From UBA6623 sp965248235 (GTDB taxonomy: Bacteria > Acidobacteriota > Terriglobia > Bryobacterales > UBA6623), in the NCBI GenBank assembly GCA_965248235.1, contig CBDFIU010000002.1:434001-498000 (forward strand): a stretch of 64,000 bases of DNA, in the 5' to 3' direction. Every line of letters begins with the position of its first letter. Within the stretch, counting starts at the first letter, position 1. The translations under genes and the position numbers were made by a program. Of the stretch, positions 50,448 to 59,428 are shown in pieces. The notes beneath the pieces were generated by a model that worked only from the letters and a program-made list of their open reading frames with translations, searched no databases and was not told the DNA's origin.

Positions 50448-52793
50448 ATGGCCGATATCCCAAGACGTGATTTCCTACGCAAGACCGCCGCCGGCGTCGC
50501 CGGCGCATCCACCCTTTCCGCCTGGGACCGCGCTCATGCCGCGCCAGCCGGCGAGCCCGCTACCTCGATCCCGCCGCACCGTCCAATGCTCATTCCGGGC
50601 CTCCACTCCTATGCCGAGGAAAGCGTCGCCGCCGGCGAAACCATCCACTTCCGAACCGGCGGTACCCTCCCTTATGAGCTATCCATTGCCCGTCTCGGAC
50701 CCGAAATCGACAACCCGGCAAGCGACACCACTCTTCACACCTTCCCCGAAGCCGCTCCGCGTCAACAGCCCATCCACCCCGGCTCTTATATTCATGTCGA
50801 AAACGGCCTTGATCCGAACATCGAATTCTCCGGCCTCACCATCGAGTGCTGGGTCCGTCCCTGGTCCTGGGAACGCGACCAAGCGCTCATCACGACCTTC
50901 GATCCGTCGGGCGACTGCGGCTTCGCCCTCTATCTCAATCGCGACGGATGGGTGAAATTCTATCTCGGCGGCGGCGGCCCTTTCGAGGACGGTTGGCGCC
51001 TCGCCTACAAGCGCGACGCCCTTCGGCGCTGGCGTCACCTCGCCGTGACGTGGCAAAACGGTCGCGCCGCCTTCCATGAAAACGGCAAATTCCAAGCCTC
51101 CTGGGATGTCCCCGGACCCATCCGCCCCGGCCGCGCTCCCCTCCGTCTCGCCGCCGCCGGCGAGGGGGGGAAAGCCGCTGACTTCCTCGACGGCGATCTC
51201 GCCGCGCCCGCCATCTACAACCGCGCCCTTTCGGCCGGCGAAATCCGTGCCCGTCACGCGGCCCGTGCCCTCCAACCGCCCCCGCCCGACGGCCTGCTCG
51301 CCTACTGGCCTCTCGACGAAGAATCAGGCGACCGCGTAGCCGATGCCTCCGGCGGCCAACATCACGGCCACGTCATCAACCGCGCCACTTGGATGATCGG
51401 CGGACCGTCGTTCGACGCCGCCTCGGTCGACCGCTGGGCCGACTACAACCCCGTCCAAGACCCCCGTCGCGGCCATGCCCTGCGCTTCGCCTCCGACGAT
51501 CTCTACGACTGCCGCTGGCAAACCACCGAAGAGTACACCATCCCCAACGACGCCCCCTCCGGCCTCTATGTCGGGCGCTTTCGCTTCGACCACAAAGGGG
51601 CGAAACGCAACTATCACGTCACGTTCATCGTCCGCAAAGCCGCCGAGCGCCCCAAGGCGCCGATCCTGATGCTGTGCTCGACCAACACCTGGCGCGCTTA
51701 TAGCGCCACGCCCTTCGCCGCCAACGCCCCCGACGTCCATCTTTGGGATACCCAGGGCCTACCCAACGCCGTCGCCGAAGCGCCGTCCTATTCGTGCTAC
51801 CGCAACCATCATCACGGCCAGCCTCCGTACGCCTTCGGACGCCGCATGCCTTGGCCCTGCGCCGGCCCCGACATTCTCTTCAGCGAACCGGAGGTCAACT
51901 ACAGTCACCTGATGCGCGGCGAGCGTTTCGCCCACCAATGGCTGACCCAAAACGGGTACGCCTATGATGTCGTGGGCGATTACGACCTCCACGCCGACTC
52001 CGAACAGCTCGACGGGTACAAGGTCCTCGTCATCAACGGCCACAGCGAATATTGGTCCAACGAAGCCTATGACGCCGTTGACCGCTTCCTAACCGCCGGA
52101 GGCAGCGTCGTCGTGATGTCGGGCAACACCATGTTCTGGCGCGTTTCCTACGACGAAGACGGCGGCGCGATGGAATGCCGCAAGTTCGACACCGACATCG
52201 GCGGCCGCGAGGCCGTCGCGCCCGGCGAAATCTACCATGCCCACGACGGCAAGCGCGGCAGCCTGCTGCGCTATTCCGGGCGTCCCGCATGGAAAGTGCT
52301 CGGCCTCGAATGCGTCGGCTGGTGGCCGATCGTCGATGAGAAATTCGAGCCTTACGAGGCCCTCGAAACCGACCACTTTCTTTTTCGCCAACCCGAAAAC
52401 GTCGGTCTCAAGCCCGGCGACCGCTTCGGCCAATCGCCCGACGGCAAGCTTCCCCGAGTTGGCGGACACGAGTCCGACGTGCGCCTGGGCTGGATCAAGA
52501 AAATCACTCACCACATCCCCGAGGGCCAAACACTGCCCGACGAACCCGAGGGCATCACGTCGCTCGCCCGCGTCAACACCTCCGACCGCCGAGGCATCGA
52601 TTATTTCGGACGTTGGGAACCGCTCGATCACGGCGTCTACGCCGAGATGACGTATTGGGAACGTCCCCAAGGCGGACGTGTTTTCCACACCGGCTGCATC
52701 GCGGGCGGCTGGGCGCTCTCGGTCGACCCCAAGCTCCAAACCCTCATGCGGAACGCCCTCCACCACTTCGGCGTCGAGAAGACGACGGCATAA
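50448..52793 (+). CDS. LamG domain / dimethylformamidase-beta-like protein, Tat-exported
   Basis: Protein of 781 residues. GGAGG lies 7 nt before ATG 50448. Tat signal DIPRRDFLRKTAAGVAGAST. Residues ~40-100 are a beta domain; ~110-290 are a LamG-type lectin/jelly-roll (FSGLTIECWVRPWSWERDQA, WRHLAVTWQNGRAAFHENGK, DGLLAYWPLDEESGDRV). The C-terminal ~450 residues resemble the large subunit of N,N-dimethylformamidase: LMLCSTNTWRAYSATPFAAN, YKVLVINGHSEYWSNEAYDA, GGSVVVMSGNTMFWRVSYDE. DMFases hydrolyse dimethylformamide using mononuclear iron; activity here is unknown and there is no small-subunit gene beside it. Confidence 0.82.
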   Translation: MADIPRRDFLRKTAAGVAGASTLSAWDRAHAAPAGEPATSIPPHRPMLIPGLHSYAEESVAAGETIHFRTGGTLPYELSIARLGPEIDNPASDTTLHTFPEAAPRQQPIHPGSYIHVENGLDPNIEFSGLTIECWVRPWSWERDQALITTFDPSGDCGFALYLNRDGWVKFYLGGGGPFEDGWRLAYKRDALRRWRHLAVTWQNGRAAFHENGKFQASWDVPGPIRPGRAPLRLAAAGEGGKAADFLDGDLAAPAIYNRALSAGEIRARHAARALQPPPPDGLLAYWPLDEESGDRVADASGGQHHGHVINRATWMIGGPSFDAASVDRWADYNPVQDPRRGHALRFASDDLYDCRWQTTEEYTIPNDAPSGLYVGRFRFDHKGAKRNYHVTFIVRKAAERPKAPILMLCSTNTWRAYSATPFAANAPDVHLWDTQGLPNAVAEAPSYSCYRNHHHGQPPYAFGRRMPWPCAGPDILFSEPEVNYSHLMRGERFAHQWLTQNGYAYDVVGDYDLHADSEQLDGYKVLVINGHSEYWSNEAYDAVDRFLTAGGSVVVMSGNTMFWRVSYDEDGGAMECRKFDTDIGGREAVAPGEIYHAHDGKRGSLLRYSGRPAWKVLGLECVGWWPIVDEKFEPYEALETDHFLFRQPENVGLKPGDRFGQSPDGKLPRVGGHESDVRLGWIKKITHHIPEGQTLPDEPEGITSLARVNTSDRRGIDYFGRWEPLDHGVYAEMTYWERPQGGRVFHTGCIAGGWALSVDPKLQTLMRNALHHFGVEKTTA

Positions 52794-52917
52794 GACGCCG
52801 GCAGGGCTTGGAGCACATGGTCGGTTTGTTGGTCGAGACATTGCGGGCTGACTCGGTCAACTCGCTATACTGGTGCGGATTCGCCGCGGCTGACAGGCCG
52901 CGGCGGGAAGGAGAGCC

Positions 52918-53487
52918 GTGCGCATTCGCAAAATCATTGGGGTCGTGGCACCCGCGATCGTTTTCAGTACATTGCTCGGTGCCCAATCCCCGAAGTACGG
53001 CGTCGGGCGCGCCGCTAGCGACGAGGAGATTCGTGCCTGGGATATCTCGATCCCCCCGGACGGCACCGGTCTGCCCGCCGGCAAGGGAACGGCGGTCGAG
53101 GGCAAGGAAGTCTATAAGCTGCGCTGCGCCGAATGCCACGGCGACAACGCGGAGGGAGGCGACGCGGGGGCTCTCGTGGGCGGACGGGAAACGTTGCGCT
53201 CCCCGAAACCCCTCAAAACCGTCGGCAGCTATTGGCCTTATGCGACGACGCTTTGGGACTACGTCAACCGCGCCATGCCTTTCGATCGCCCCGGAATGCT
53301 GACGAACGATCAGGTGTACGCCGTGGTCGCCCACGTTCTCTTCCTCAACGACATCATCGAGGAAAAAACCGAGATGAACGCCGAGAGCCTGCCGCAAGTC
53401 AAAATGCCCAACCGCGACGCCTTCGTGCCGGCCTCGGAAGTCGATGCCGAGGTCGAGCCCTCTCGGCCGGGCGGGTCGAAGGAATAG
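52918..53487 (+). CDS. Monohaem cytochrome c
   Basis: Protein of 189 residues. The GTG start has GAAGGAG about 6 nt upstream. Signal peptide MRIRKIIGVVAPAIVFSTLLG. One haem motif CAECHGDNAEGGDAG with the axial Met likely in MPFDRPGMLTNDQVYAVVAH. It resembles class I cytochromes of the SoxD/sulfite dehydrogenase cytochrome subunit type. It may be the electron acceptor of the GMC dehydrogenase coded nearby on the other strand, but that is inferred from position. Its 3' end points at a truncated kinase gene. Confidence 0.9.
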   Translation: MRIRKIIGVVAPAIVFSTLLGAQSPKYGVGRAASDEEIRAWDISIPPDGTGLPAGKGTAVEGKEVYKLRCAECHGDNAEGGDAGALVGGRETLRSPKPLKTVGSYWPYATTLWDYVNRAMPFDRPGMLTNDQVYAVVAHVLFLNDIIEEKTEMNAESLPQVKMPNRDAFVPASEVDAEVEPSRPGGSKE

Positions 53488-53518
53488 GGGCTGGGTTAGC
53501 CGCTACTCGCCGGCACGA

Positions 53519-53992
53519 GAGTTGCGCGAGCCCGAAGTCCATGATTTTGACCTGACCCGCGGCGATCAGCATCAGGTTGGCGGGTTTGATGTCGCGGTGA
53601 ACGATTTCTTTCCGGTGTGCTGCTTGGAGCCCTTGCGCTGTTTGAATAGCGATGTCGAGAGCCTCATCGAGCTTGAGCGGACGCTCGGTGATCTTGTCCT
53701 TCAGCGTTCGGCCTTCGAGGTAGGCCATGGCGAGGAAGGTTTGCCCGTCGACCTCGTCGATCTCGTCGATCTCGTACACCGGGCAGACGTTTTGGTGGTC
53801 GAGGCGGGCGGCGGCCTTGGCTTCGCGTATGAAGCGGGCTTTGTATTCAGGATCTTCGAGGGCGTGGGCGGCCAGAAATTTTAGAGCGACCGGGCGGTCG
53901 AGCTTGGTGTCTTGGGCTTTATAGACAACACCCATCCCGCCTTCACCGAGCTTCTCGGCAATTTTGTAGTGCGAGATGGTTTGGCCGATCAC
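53519..53992 (-). pseudogene. Truncated serine/threonine kinase
   Basis: From ATG 53992: HYKIAEKLGEGGMGVVYKAQ, the ATP Lys in VALKFLAAHA (residue 38), HRDIKPANLMLIAAG (132-146) and MDFGLAQL (151-158). After that the sequence loses all kinase similarity, and the open frame (to 53399) only runs across the antisense of the cytochrome c gene. The activation segment, C-lobe and any propeller are missing. It resembles the kinase at 37360-40181 (MIGxTISHYK start, EVDGQTFLAMA), so it is probably a remnant of a paralogue cut by rearrangement. Confidence 0.85.
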
Positions 53993-54075
53993 GGTGGCGC
54001 GAGACCTGGATAAATTGTACTGAGGCGCGGGCCCCGCGATCCGAGATCAGGAATTTCGGCGAAAGCGAAGGCCGC

Positions 54076-54909
54076 TTACGCCATCCCCGTTTTCTTCATC
54101 ATGAAGTCGATCGACTCTTGGGGGACGATGTATTCCGAGAGCGCGTCGTTGCCGATATAGCCGACGTCCTTCACGCCCGCTTCGCTGGTGTAATAGGCGT
54201 CGATCGACATCTTGCGGACCCAGTCGAAAAAGCTGACGCCGGCGGCGAGGTCGGAGCGTTTTTCGATGCCGTAATCGCGAAAATCGGCATGTTCGGATTC
54301 ACCCCAGGCATGGTCAGCCTCGGCTGCGGCGCGTTCCGCCTCGACGAGCCGATCCAACAATGCGGTTTGTTGTGATTCCGAGGCCTCGACGAACGTGGTC
54401 TCGTGATCTTGTCGCATGCGGGCGTCCAGCCAACTAAGGCCGCCGGTGTAGATGGCCGCCAGCTTTTCGTTCTGGCTGCATAGCAAGTCGATAAACTCGG
54501 CCGCCCCGGCGTCGGCCGCGCTGGGCCCCTTCTCATCGGCGGGGACGATCAGTTCAGCCAACCTCCCGACAGTCTTGAACTCATGTTCAGTGAGCAGCCG
54601 GGGCGTGTAAGTCCCGTCGGCCGCCTTTCCGCGCTTGACTTCCTCGTGCACGTGCTGCGCCGAGGCGGGGTCGAGCCGCCCGATGCCCGCGACGGTGAGC
54701 CCGAGCGCGATACCGCGCAAAATCTCGCGGCGGGAAACCTCGGCGCGCTCTTTCGGGTTGTCGATTTGAATCAGGTCAGTGGGGCCACCGACCGCGCCGG
54801 CTCGATCAGGCGGGAAACTCGGAGAGTGGTCCGCGGAAGACCGCGCCGCGAGGCGGCGCGGCTCGGGTGGTTGAAAATCGGATCCAATTTTAAGTTTCAG
54901 TTCAGACAT
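54076..54909 (-). CDS. Gluconate 2-dehydrogenase subunit 3 family protein, Tat
   Basis: Protein of 277 residues. A ~58-residue hydrophilic N-terminus precedes the Tat signal EVSRREILRGIALGLTVAGI. The mature part carries TYTPRLLTEHEFKTVGRLAE, LIVPADEKGPSAADAGAAEF, then a C-terminal SFFDWVRKMSIDAYYTSEAG and GYIGND. In GMC-type dehydrogenases this small subunit carries the Tat signal and exports the flavin subunit with it. It overlaps the flavoprotein gene by 8 nt, fitting a complex. Confidence 0.9.
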   Translation of the reverse strand: MSELKLKIGSDFQPPEPRRLAARSSADHSPSFPPDRAGAVGGPTDLIQIDNPKERAEVSRREILRGIALGLTVAGIGRLDPASAQHVHEEVKRGKAADGTYTPRLLTEHEFKTVGRLAELIVPADEKGPSAADAGAAEFIDLLCSQNEKLAAIYTGGLSWLDARMRQDHETTFVEASESQQTALLDRLVEAERAAAEADHAWGESEHADFRDYGIEKRSDLAAGVSFFDWVRKMSIDAYYTSEAGVKDVGYIGNDALSEYIVPQESIDFMMKKTGMA

Positions 54910-56614
54910 TGCCTTTCCTCAACTCCTCGGCCATGAATTCGGCCGCGCGCCAGGAAAGCGCGTTAATGGTCAGCGTGGGGTTCTTATCGGGATTGGTCAC
55001 GAAAACCGAGCCGTCGCACACGAAGAGGTTCTTGACGTCGTGGGCCTGCATGTGGGGATTGACGACCGACGAGCGCGGGTCGGCGCCCATGCGGGCAGTG
55101 CCCACCTCGTGGATGATTGTTCCCGGCACGCTGATGCCTTGTTTTTCCCACTGATTGCCCATGCCGGTCACGTGTCCGCCGAGGCTTTCGATGATGTCCT
55201 TGAAGGTCGCCTCCATGTGACGCGCTTGCTTCCACTCGTAGTCGGTCCACTTGAAGTGGAATTTCAAGACCGGGATGCCCCATTTGTCGACGACGTCGGG
55301 ATCGATTTCGCAGTAGCTGTTCTTGTTGGGCATCATCTCGCCGCGGCCCGCGAACCCGATTCCCGAGCCGTACTGTTCTCGAATGCGCTGCTTCATCTTC
55401 TTGCCGTAACCATAATGCCTACCGGCGCCGTGGAATGAACCGACGCCCGGCATGCGGAAACCGCCTCCGAACTCGATGTGATAGCCGCGCGGGAAGCCGA
55501 GCTTGGCGTGGTCCTTCCAACCCCACCAAGGAGCGTACAGATGCGCCCCGCCGAAGCCGTCGGTGTTATAGGGCCGCATGCCCTCGAGCGACGGCACGCG
55601 TCCGCTGACGCTGAAGCCGACCGTATCCATCAGATTGCGCCCCACCTGGCCCGAGCCGTTCGCCAAGCCATTGGGGAATAGGTTGGATTTCGAATTGAGC
55701 AGGATACGGGCCGAGTCGCACGAGCCGGCCGCCAGGACCACCATGCGTCCCATGACGCGTTTTTCGCGGCGTGTCTTGCGGTCAATGTATATCACGCCGG
55801 TGGCCTTGCCGCTCTTGTCGGTGAGCACCTCACGCACCTGGGCGTCGGTGAACAACTTGACATTGCCGCCGGCGATGGCCGGGAAGACTTCCACCTGACT
55901 GGAGGCATATGCCGAAGCCGTCAGGCAGCCGCGTCCGCATTGACCGCAGTAGTGGCAAGCTGCGCGCCCGTTATGGTTGCTCGTGATGATGGCGCGGCGG
56001 TTGGCGACGAAAGGAATCCCGAGTTTCTTCCCAGCCGCGCGAATCATGTGCTCGTGAGCTTTCGGGGCCGGGGCTTTTTGAAAGATGCCGTCGGGCGCGG
56101 TGGGGATGCCTTCGACGGTGCCGGTGACGCCGATGAACTTCTCGGCCTTGTCGTAATAAGGAGAAATCTCGTCGTAGCTGATCGGCCAGTTTACACCCAG
56201 CCCGTCGCGATCGTAGCCGCTGAAATCGATCTGCGAAAGCCGGAACGACATGCGGCCGTAATGATTGGTGCGTCCGCCGACGACGCGCGAGCGGAACCAC
56301 TTGAATTGACTGCCTTGGCCCACCGTATAGGGCTCGCCGTCAAGCTCCCAACCGCCGCTGGTGGTGGCGAAGAAGCCGAACGGCTTACTCTTGTTGAAGT
56401 AAGCCTTGCCGCCCTCATCAGCGCCCCGATGGTCCCAATCGCGGGGCCATTGGTGCTCTTTGAATTCGGTGGCCGGATCAAGCATCGGCCCGGCCTCGAC
56501 CAGGGCGACTTTGACGCCCATCTCGGCCAGGACGCGCGTGGTCGTGCCGCCTCCGGCGCCCGAGCCGACGACAACAACATCATAGGTTTCGGGACTTTTG
56601 GTTACTTGTGGCAT
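54902..56614 (-). CDS. GMC oxidoreductase, FAD subunit
   Basis: Protein of 570 residues. FAD-binding YDVVVVGSGAGGGTTTRVLA at the N-terminus, KWFRSRVVGGRTNHYGRMSF, and the C-terminal GADPRSSVVNPHMQAHDVKN, LFVCDGSVFVTNPDKNPTLT. A four-Cys pattern, CHYCGQCGRGC, lies in the middle. It oxidises a sugar or polyol and passes electrons to a membrane or soluble cytochrome. It lacks its own signal, so export would be by the subunit-3 partner. Relatives are gluconate, 2-keto-gluconate and fructose dehydrogenases. Confidence 0.93.
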   Translation of the reverse strand: MPQVTKSPETYDVVVVGSGAGGGTTTRVLAEMGVKVALVEAGPMLDPATEFKEHQWPRDWDHRGADEGGKAYFNKSKPFGFFATTSGGWELDGEPYTVGQGSQFKWFRSRVVGGRTNHYGRMSFRLSQIDFSGYDRDGLGVNWPISYDEISPYYDKAEKFIGVTGTVEGIPTAPDGIFQKAPAPKAHEHMIRAAGKKLGIPFVANRRAIITSNHNGRAACHYCGQCGRGCLTASAYASSQVEVFPAIAGGNVKLFTDAQVREVLTDKSGKATGVIYIDRKTRREKRVMGRMVVLAAGSCDSARILLNSKSNLFPNGLANGSGQVGRNLMDTVGFSVSGRVPSLEGMRPYNTDGFGGAHLYAPWWGWKDHAKLGFPRGYHIEFGGGFRMPGVGSFHGAGRHYGYGKKMKQRIREQYGSGIGFAGRGEMMPNKNSYCEIDPDVVDKWGIPVLKFHFKWTDYEWKQARHMEATFKDIIESLGGHVTGMGNQWEKQGISVPGTIIHEVGTARMGADPRSSVVNPHMQAHDVKNLFVCDGSVFVTNPDKNPTLTINALSWRAAEFMAEELRKGNV

Positions 56615-56888
56615 TGGGTGACTCAGCGAAACTAGTCTAGGAACATTCTAGCGAACGGCTTGCTAATGACGCGCGCGGCTCGGTTGAGCACGGTTCGATG
56701 GCTGGGTTGGGAGGCAGTGATCGAGGGAGAGGGGGGAAGGTGCTAAGTGTTTCCCTTAGAGGGATGGTACTCTTATGCCATTCAGAAATGTACAGTTGGT
56801 CCATTGTTGATCGGGCCGGCCGAGAGGCATAATGGCAAGTGTCGAAGCCCCCCGTAGGTGTTGTTCGCAGTTAGAGGGAGATTGACAA

Positions 56889-56978
56889 ATGCCGATTATT
56901 TTATCCGTCGCTGCCCTGCTGTTGGTCCTTGTCTTGTTCCTAAACCACAAGCCGAAAGGCAACCGCATCGAATCCTAA
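56889..56978 (+). CDS. 29-residue single-TM small protein
   Basis: Short frame coding MPIILSVAALLLVLVLFLNH, then KPKGNRIES, then TAA. GGGAG lies 8 nt before the ATG. The hydrophobic helix of ~17 residues is followed by a positively charged tail, as in small membrane proteins such as KdpF or AcrZ. No kdp genes are near. It is alone in a 470-bp gap (56615-57084) that otherwise shows nothing. Not matched to a known family by me. Confidence 0.5.
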   Translation: MPIILSVAALLLVLVLFLNHKPKGNRIES

Positions 56979-57084
56979 ACAGCGATCGGCGACCGACAAC
57001 AGCGTCGGTCCAAGTCGGCTGTGTGTGATCGACTCTCCAAGGATGGAAGGGCTCCCGGCTCCGAGATCCGCGAAGCGGCCCGCA

Positions 57085-58500
57085 TTACATTTTCCGTTGC
57101 AAACCCGTTAACAGGCATTGGAGCAGATCCCGGTCTTCGCTCGGGGCGACGGTGCGCAGGTCGACAAGAACCCGCCCGTTCTCACAGCGAACGACGACCG
57201 CCGGGCGTCCCAGCCGAAGGCGGCGCTGTAATGCGTCGGCCGTATCCGGCGCGCCGGGCCGAAGGGCGACCAAGATCGTCAGCAGGGTTTGTTGCGGCGT
57301 CGCGCCGCCCCCCGCGAGGGATTCTCCTTCCACCAACTCGGTCTCGCCCGGCGTCTCGCTCGGCATCCCGTTCAGTGACCGCGCCAACTTCTCGGCGCGG
57401 CCTCGGATCTCGTCGAGCGGCGTCCGCAGCATGCGCAAGACGGGGATCTCATCCCAACGTTCGAGCTGATAGTCCCGCAGTGTCGCGTCCAGCGCCGCGT
57501 AGGTCATCTTGTCGACGCGTAGGGCGCGGAACAGGGGGTTGCGCCGGATACGATCAATCCACTCCCGCTTGCCCGCGATAATCCCCGCCTGTGGGCCGCC
57601 CAGGAGTTTGTCCCCACTGAAGGTGACGATATCGACCCCGGCACGTAGGCTGTCGGAGATCTCCGGCTCCGGCCCGAGCCCATGCCCCGAGAGATCATAA
57701 ACACACCCGCTGCCCAAATCTTCGACCAACGGCACGCCGTTCTCTCCCGCCAAACCCACAAGCTCGTCGAGGGTCGGGCGCTCGGTGAAGCCGACGATTT
57801 GGAAATTGCTGCGATGGACCCGCAACAGAGCCCGGGTGTCGACCCCGATCGCATCGCGGTAGTCGTCGATACGGGTGCGGTTGGTGGTGCCGACTTCGCG
57901 CAGGCGGGCGCCGCCTCGAGCCATGATTTCGGGAATGCGGAAGCCGTCGCCGATCTCGATCAACTCTCCGCGCGAGACGATCACTTCCGCGCCGTCGGCC
58001 AGCTCTTGGAGGACCAGGAAGACTGCGGCGGCATTGTTATTGACGACGATCGCCGGCGCGCCGAGCAATCTTTCAAGCCGGGCTCCGGCATGAACGTCGC
58101 GCTTGCCCCGCCGGCCTTCGCCGAGGTCGTATTCGAGGTTGCTATACCCGCCCGCCGTTTCGCGAACCGCCGCCAGAGCATTCTCAGACAACGGCGCGCG
58201 CCCCAGGTTCGTATGCAAGATGACGCCCGAGGCGTTGATGACCCGTCGCAATGACGGCTCGGCCGTTTGGGCGAGGCGCCGTGAGACGCGGTCTCGAATC
58301 TCGCCGGTCAACGCCGTCTTGTCTGCCGGGCTCGAACCGTTGGCCGCCGTGCCGCGCCGAATGTCGCGCCGCAGCTCGTCGAGAGCACAACGAACTTCCT
58401 CGACAACCAATCCGCGCGGATAGCAACGGAAATCCGCCGGCATCTCGCCGTGTCCCAAGACCTCATCGACCGAGGGCAGCTCTCGCAGCCTTTCCGACAT
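57085..58500 (-). CDS. selA: L-seryl-tRNA(Sec) selenium transferase
   Basis: PLP enzyme of about 471 residues that converts seryl-tRNA(Sec) to selenocysteinyl-tRNA with selenophosphate. Motifs: RLRELPSVDEVLGHGEM at the N-terminus, RRVINASGVILHTNLGRAPL, GYSNLEYDLGEGRRGKRD, AAVFLVLQELADGAEVIVSR, and the PLP Lys in DIVTFSGDKLLGGPQAGII. Full length. The ATG at 58500 is chosen, but GTG 58515 (after AATGGGGAC) is nearly as good. No selB, selC or selD is in the window. The stop lies 106 nt from the small-protein gene. Confidence 0.94.
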   Translation of the reverse strand: MSERLRELPSVDEVLGHGEMPADFRCYPRGLVVEEVRCALDELRRDIRRGTAANGSSPADKTALTGEIRDRVSRRLAQTAEPSLRRVINASGVILHTNLGRAPLSENALAAVRETAGGYSNLEYDLGEGRRGKRDVHAGARLERLLGAPAIVVNNNAAAVFLVLQELADGAEVIVSRGELIEIGDGFRIPEIMARGGARLREVGTTNRTRIDDYRDAIGVDTRALLRVHRSNFQIVGFTERPTLDELVGLAGENGVPLVEDLGSGCVYDLSGHGLGPEPEISDSLRAGVDIVTFSGDKLLGGPQAGIIAGKREWIDRIRRNPLFRALRVDKMTYAALDATLRDYQLERWDEIPVLRMLRTPLDEIRGRAEKLARSLNGMPSETPGETELVEGESLAGGGATPQQTLLTILVALRPGAPDTADALQRRLRLGRPAVVVRCENGRVLVDLRTVAPSEDRDLLQCLLTGLQRKM

Positions 58501-58579
58501 CAGGGCGTCGCTCACGTCCCCATTGGACCATTGCCGGCTGGAAAGCGTCAAATGCGGTGTTCGTGTGCCGAATCCAAGG

Positions 58580-59266
58580 TCAATCCGGATCCTTCCATTT
58601 CAGCTCGGCGTCGGGACGCCGGATGTAATTCGCGTCGACCGCCTCGGGCACAAGGGCCTGACCTTGCTCGAACATGGCGCGGGCCGACCCGGCAACCGCC
58701 GCGGCAAGCGGTCGTTCGGCAACCACGATCTTCTTCCCGTCGGCGGCGCCCTCGCCCAACAGCGGCGCGGCTCCCCCCTCTTCGAATAAACCCGGGTCAA
58801 GCGATACAAAGGTCACCGAACGATCGCCCAACGAAACCAGAAAACTCTCCCAGCCGCTAACCGCCTCGTCGATGACGGGGCGTGCACGATCGTCGTAAAC
58901 CGCGGCGAAGACTTCTCCCCGCCGCGCGTCCATCACGGCGGCGCGGTACTTTCCGGCGCCCGCAAAGGCCAAGGCGCGTAGGTTCGAAACCGGCGCGACC
59001 TTTTTCCCGTGGACTTCGGCCAGCGATTTGACGACGCTCAACCCCACGCGAATCCCCGTGAACGACCCCGGGCCGGCAGCCGCCGCGTAACCGTCGATGT
59101 CTTGGAGAGTCAACCCGGCTCGTCCAAGCAGGGCGTCGATCTCGGGGTAGATCACGGAGCCGAAACCATCCGGCGCCTCGATCGAGACGGCTTCGAGGAT
59201 CTCACCGTCCCGAGCGAGCACGATGCCGCCCGAGCGGTTTGTGGTGTCGATCGCAAGCAGGTTCAT
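58580..59266 (-). CDS. tsaB: tRNA threonylcarbamoyladenosine biosynthesis protein TsaB
   Basis: Protein of 228 residues needed, with TsaD, TsaE and TsaC, for the t6A37 modification of ANN-decoding tRNAs. N-terminus MNLLAIDTTNRSGGIVLARD; the ASKHA signature is GYAAAAGPGSFTGIRVGLSV, then AAVMDARRGEVFAAVYDD. Length matches the family. ATG 59266. It lies 64 bp upstream of the selA start in the same direction. The start region resembles the end of the 60-bp dispersed repeat (TTCATTGGTTCGTGTC). Confidence 0.94.
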   Translation of the reverse strand: MNLLAIDTTNRSGGIVLARDGEILEAVSIEAPDGFGSVIYPEIDALLGRAGLTLQDIDGYAAAAGPGSFTGIRVGLSVVKSLAEVHGKKVAPVSNLRALAFAGAGKYRAAVMDARRGEVFAAVYDDRARPVIDEAVSGWESFLVSLGDRSVTFVSLDPGLFEEGGAAPLLGEGAADGKKIVVAERPLAAAVAGSARAMFEQGQALVPEAVDANYIRRPDAELKWKDPD

Positions 59267-59312
59267 TGGTTCGTGTCGCCGAATTGACAGGGTTGCATTG
59301 AACGATTGTTCC

Positions 59313-59404
59313 CACGCCCCGTCCGGGGCTTGTCGGTGAGTTGTCGGACAGGTTCCCCGGGCTCAACGCCCGGGGCTACTATCAGGCCCCCTACCGGGGG
59401 CGGG
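59313..59404. repeat. Three-hairpin intergenic repeat, copy 3 (divergent)
   Basis: ACGCCCCGTCCGGGGCTTGT, then CCCCGGGCTCAACGCCCGGGG, CTACTATC, then GGCCCCCTACCGGGGGC. The order and spacing of three hairpins are like copies 1 and 2, but the loops differ. It fills the gap between tsaB and the PSD1-type gene. Confidence 0.55.
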
Positions 59405-59428
59405 GTTCGCGGCTATGAGGGCTGAACG

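Noticed and set aside
57021..57581. Plus-strand frame opposite selA
   Set aside because: Antisense of the SelA C-terminus with no own motifs.
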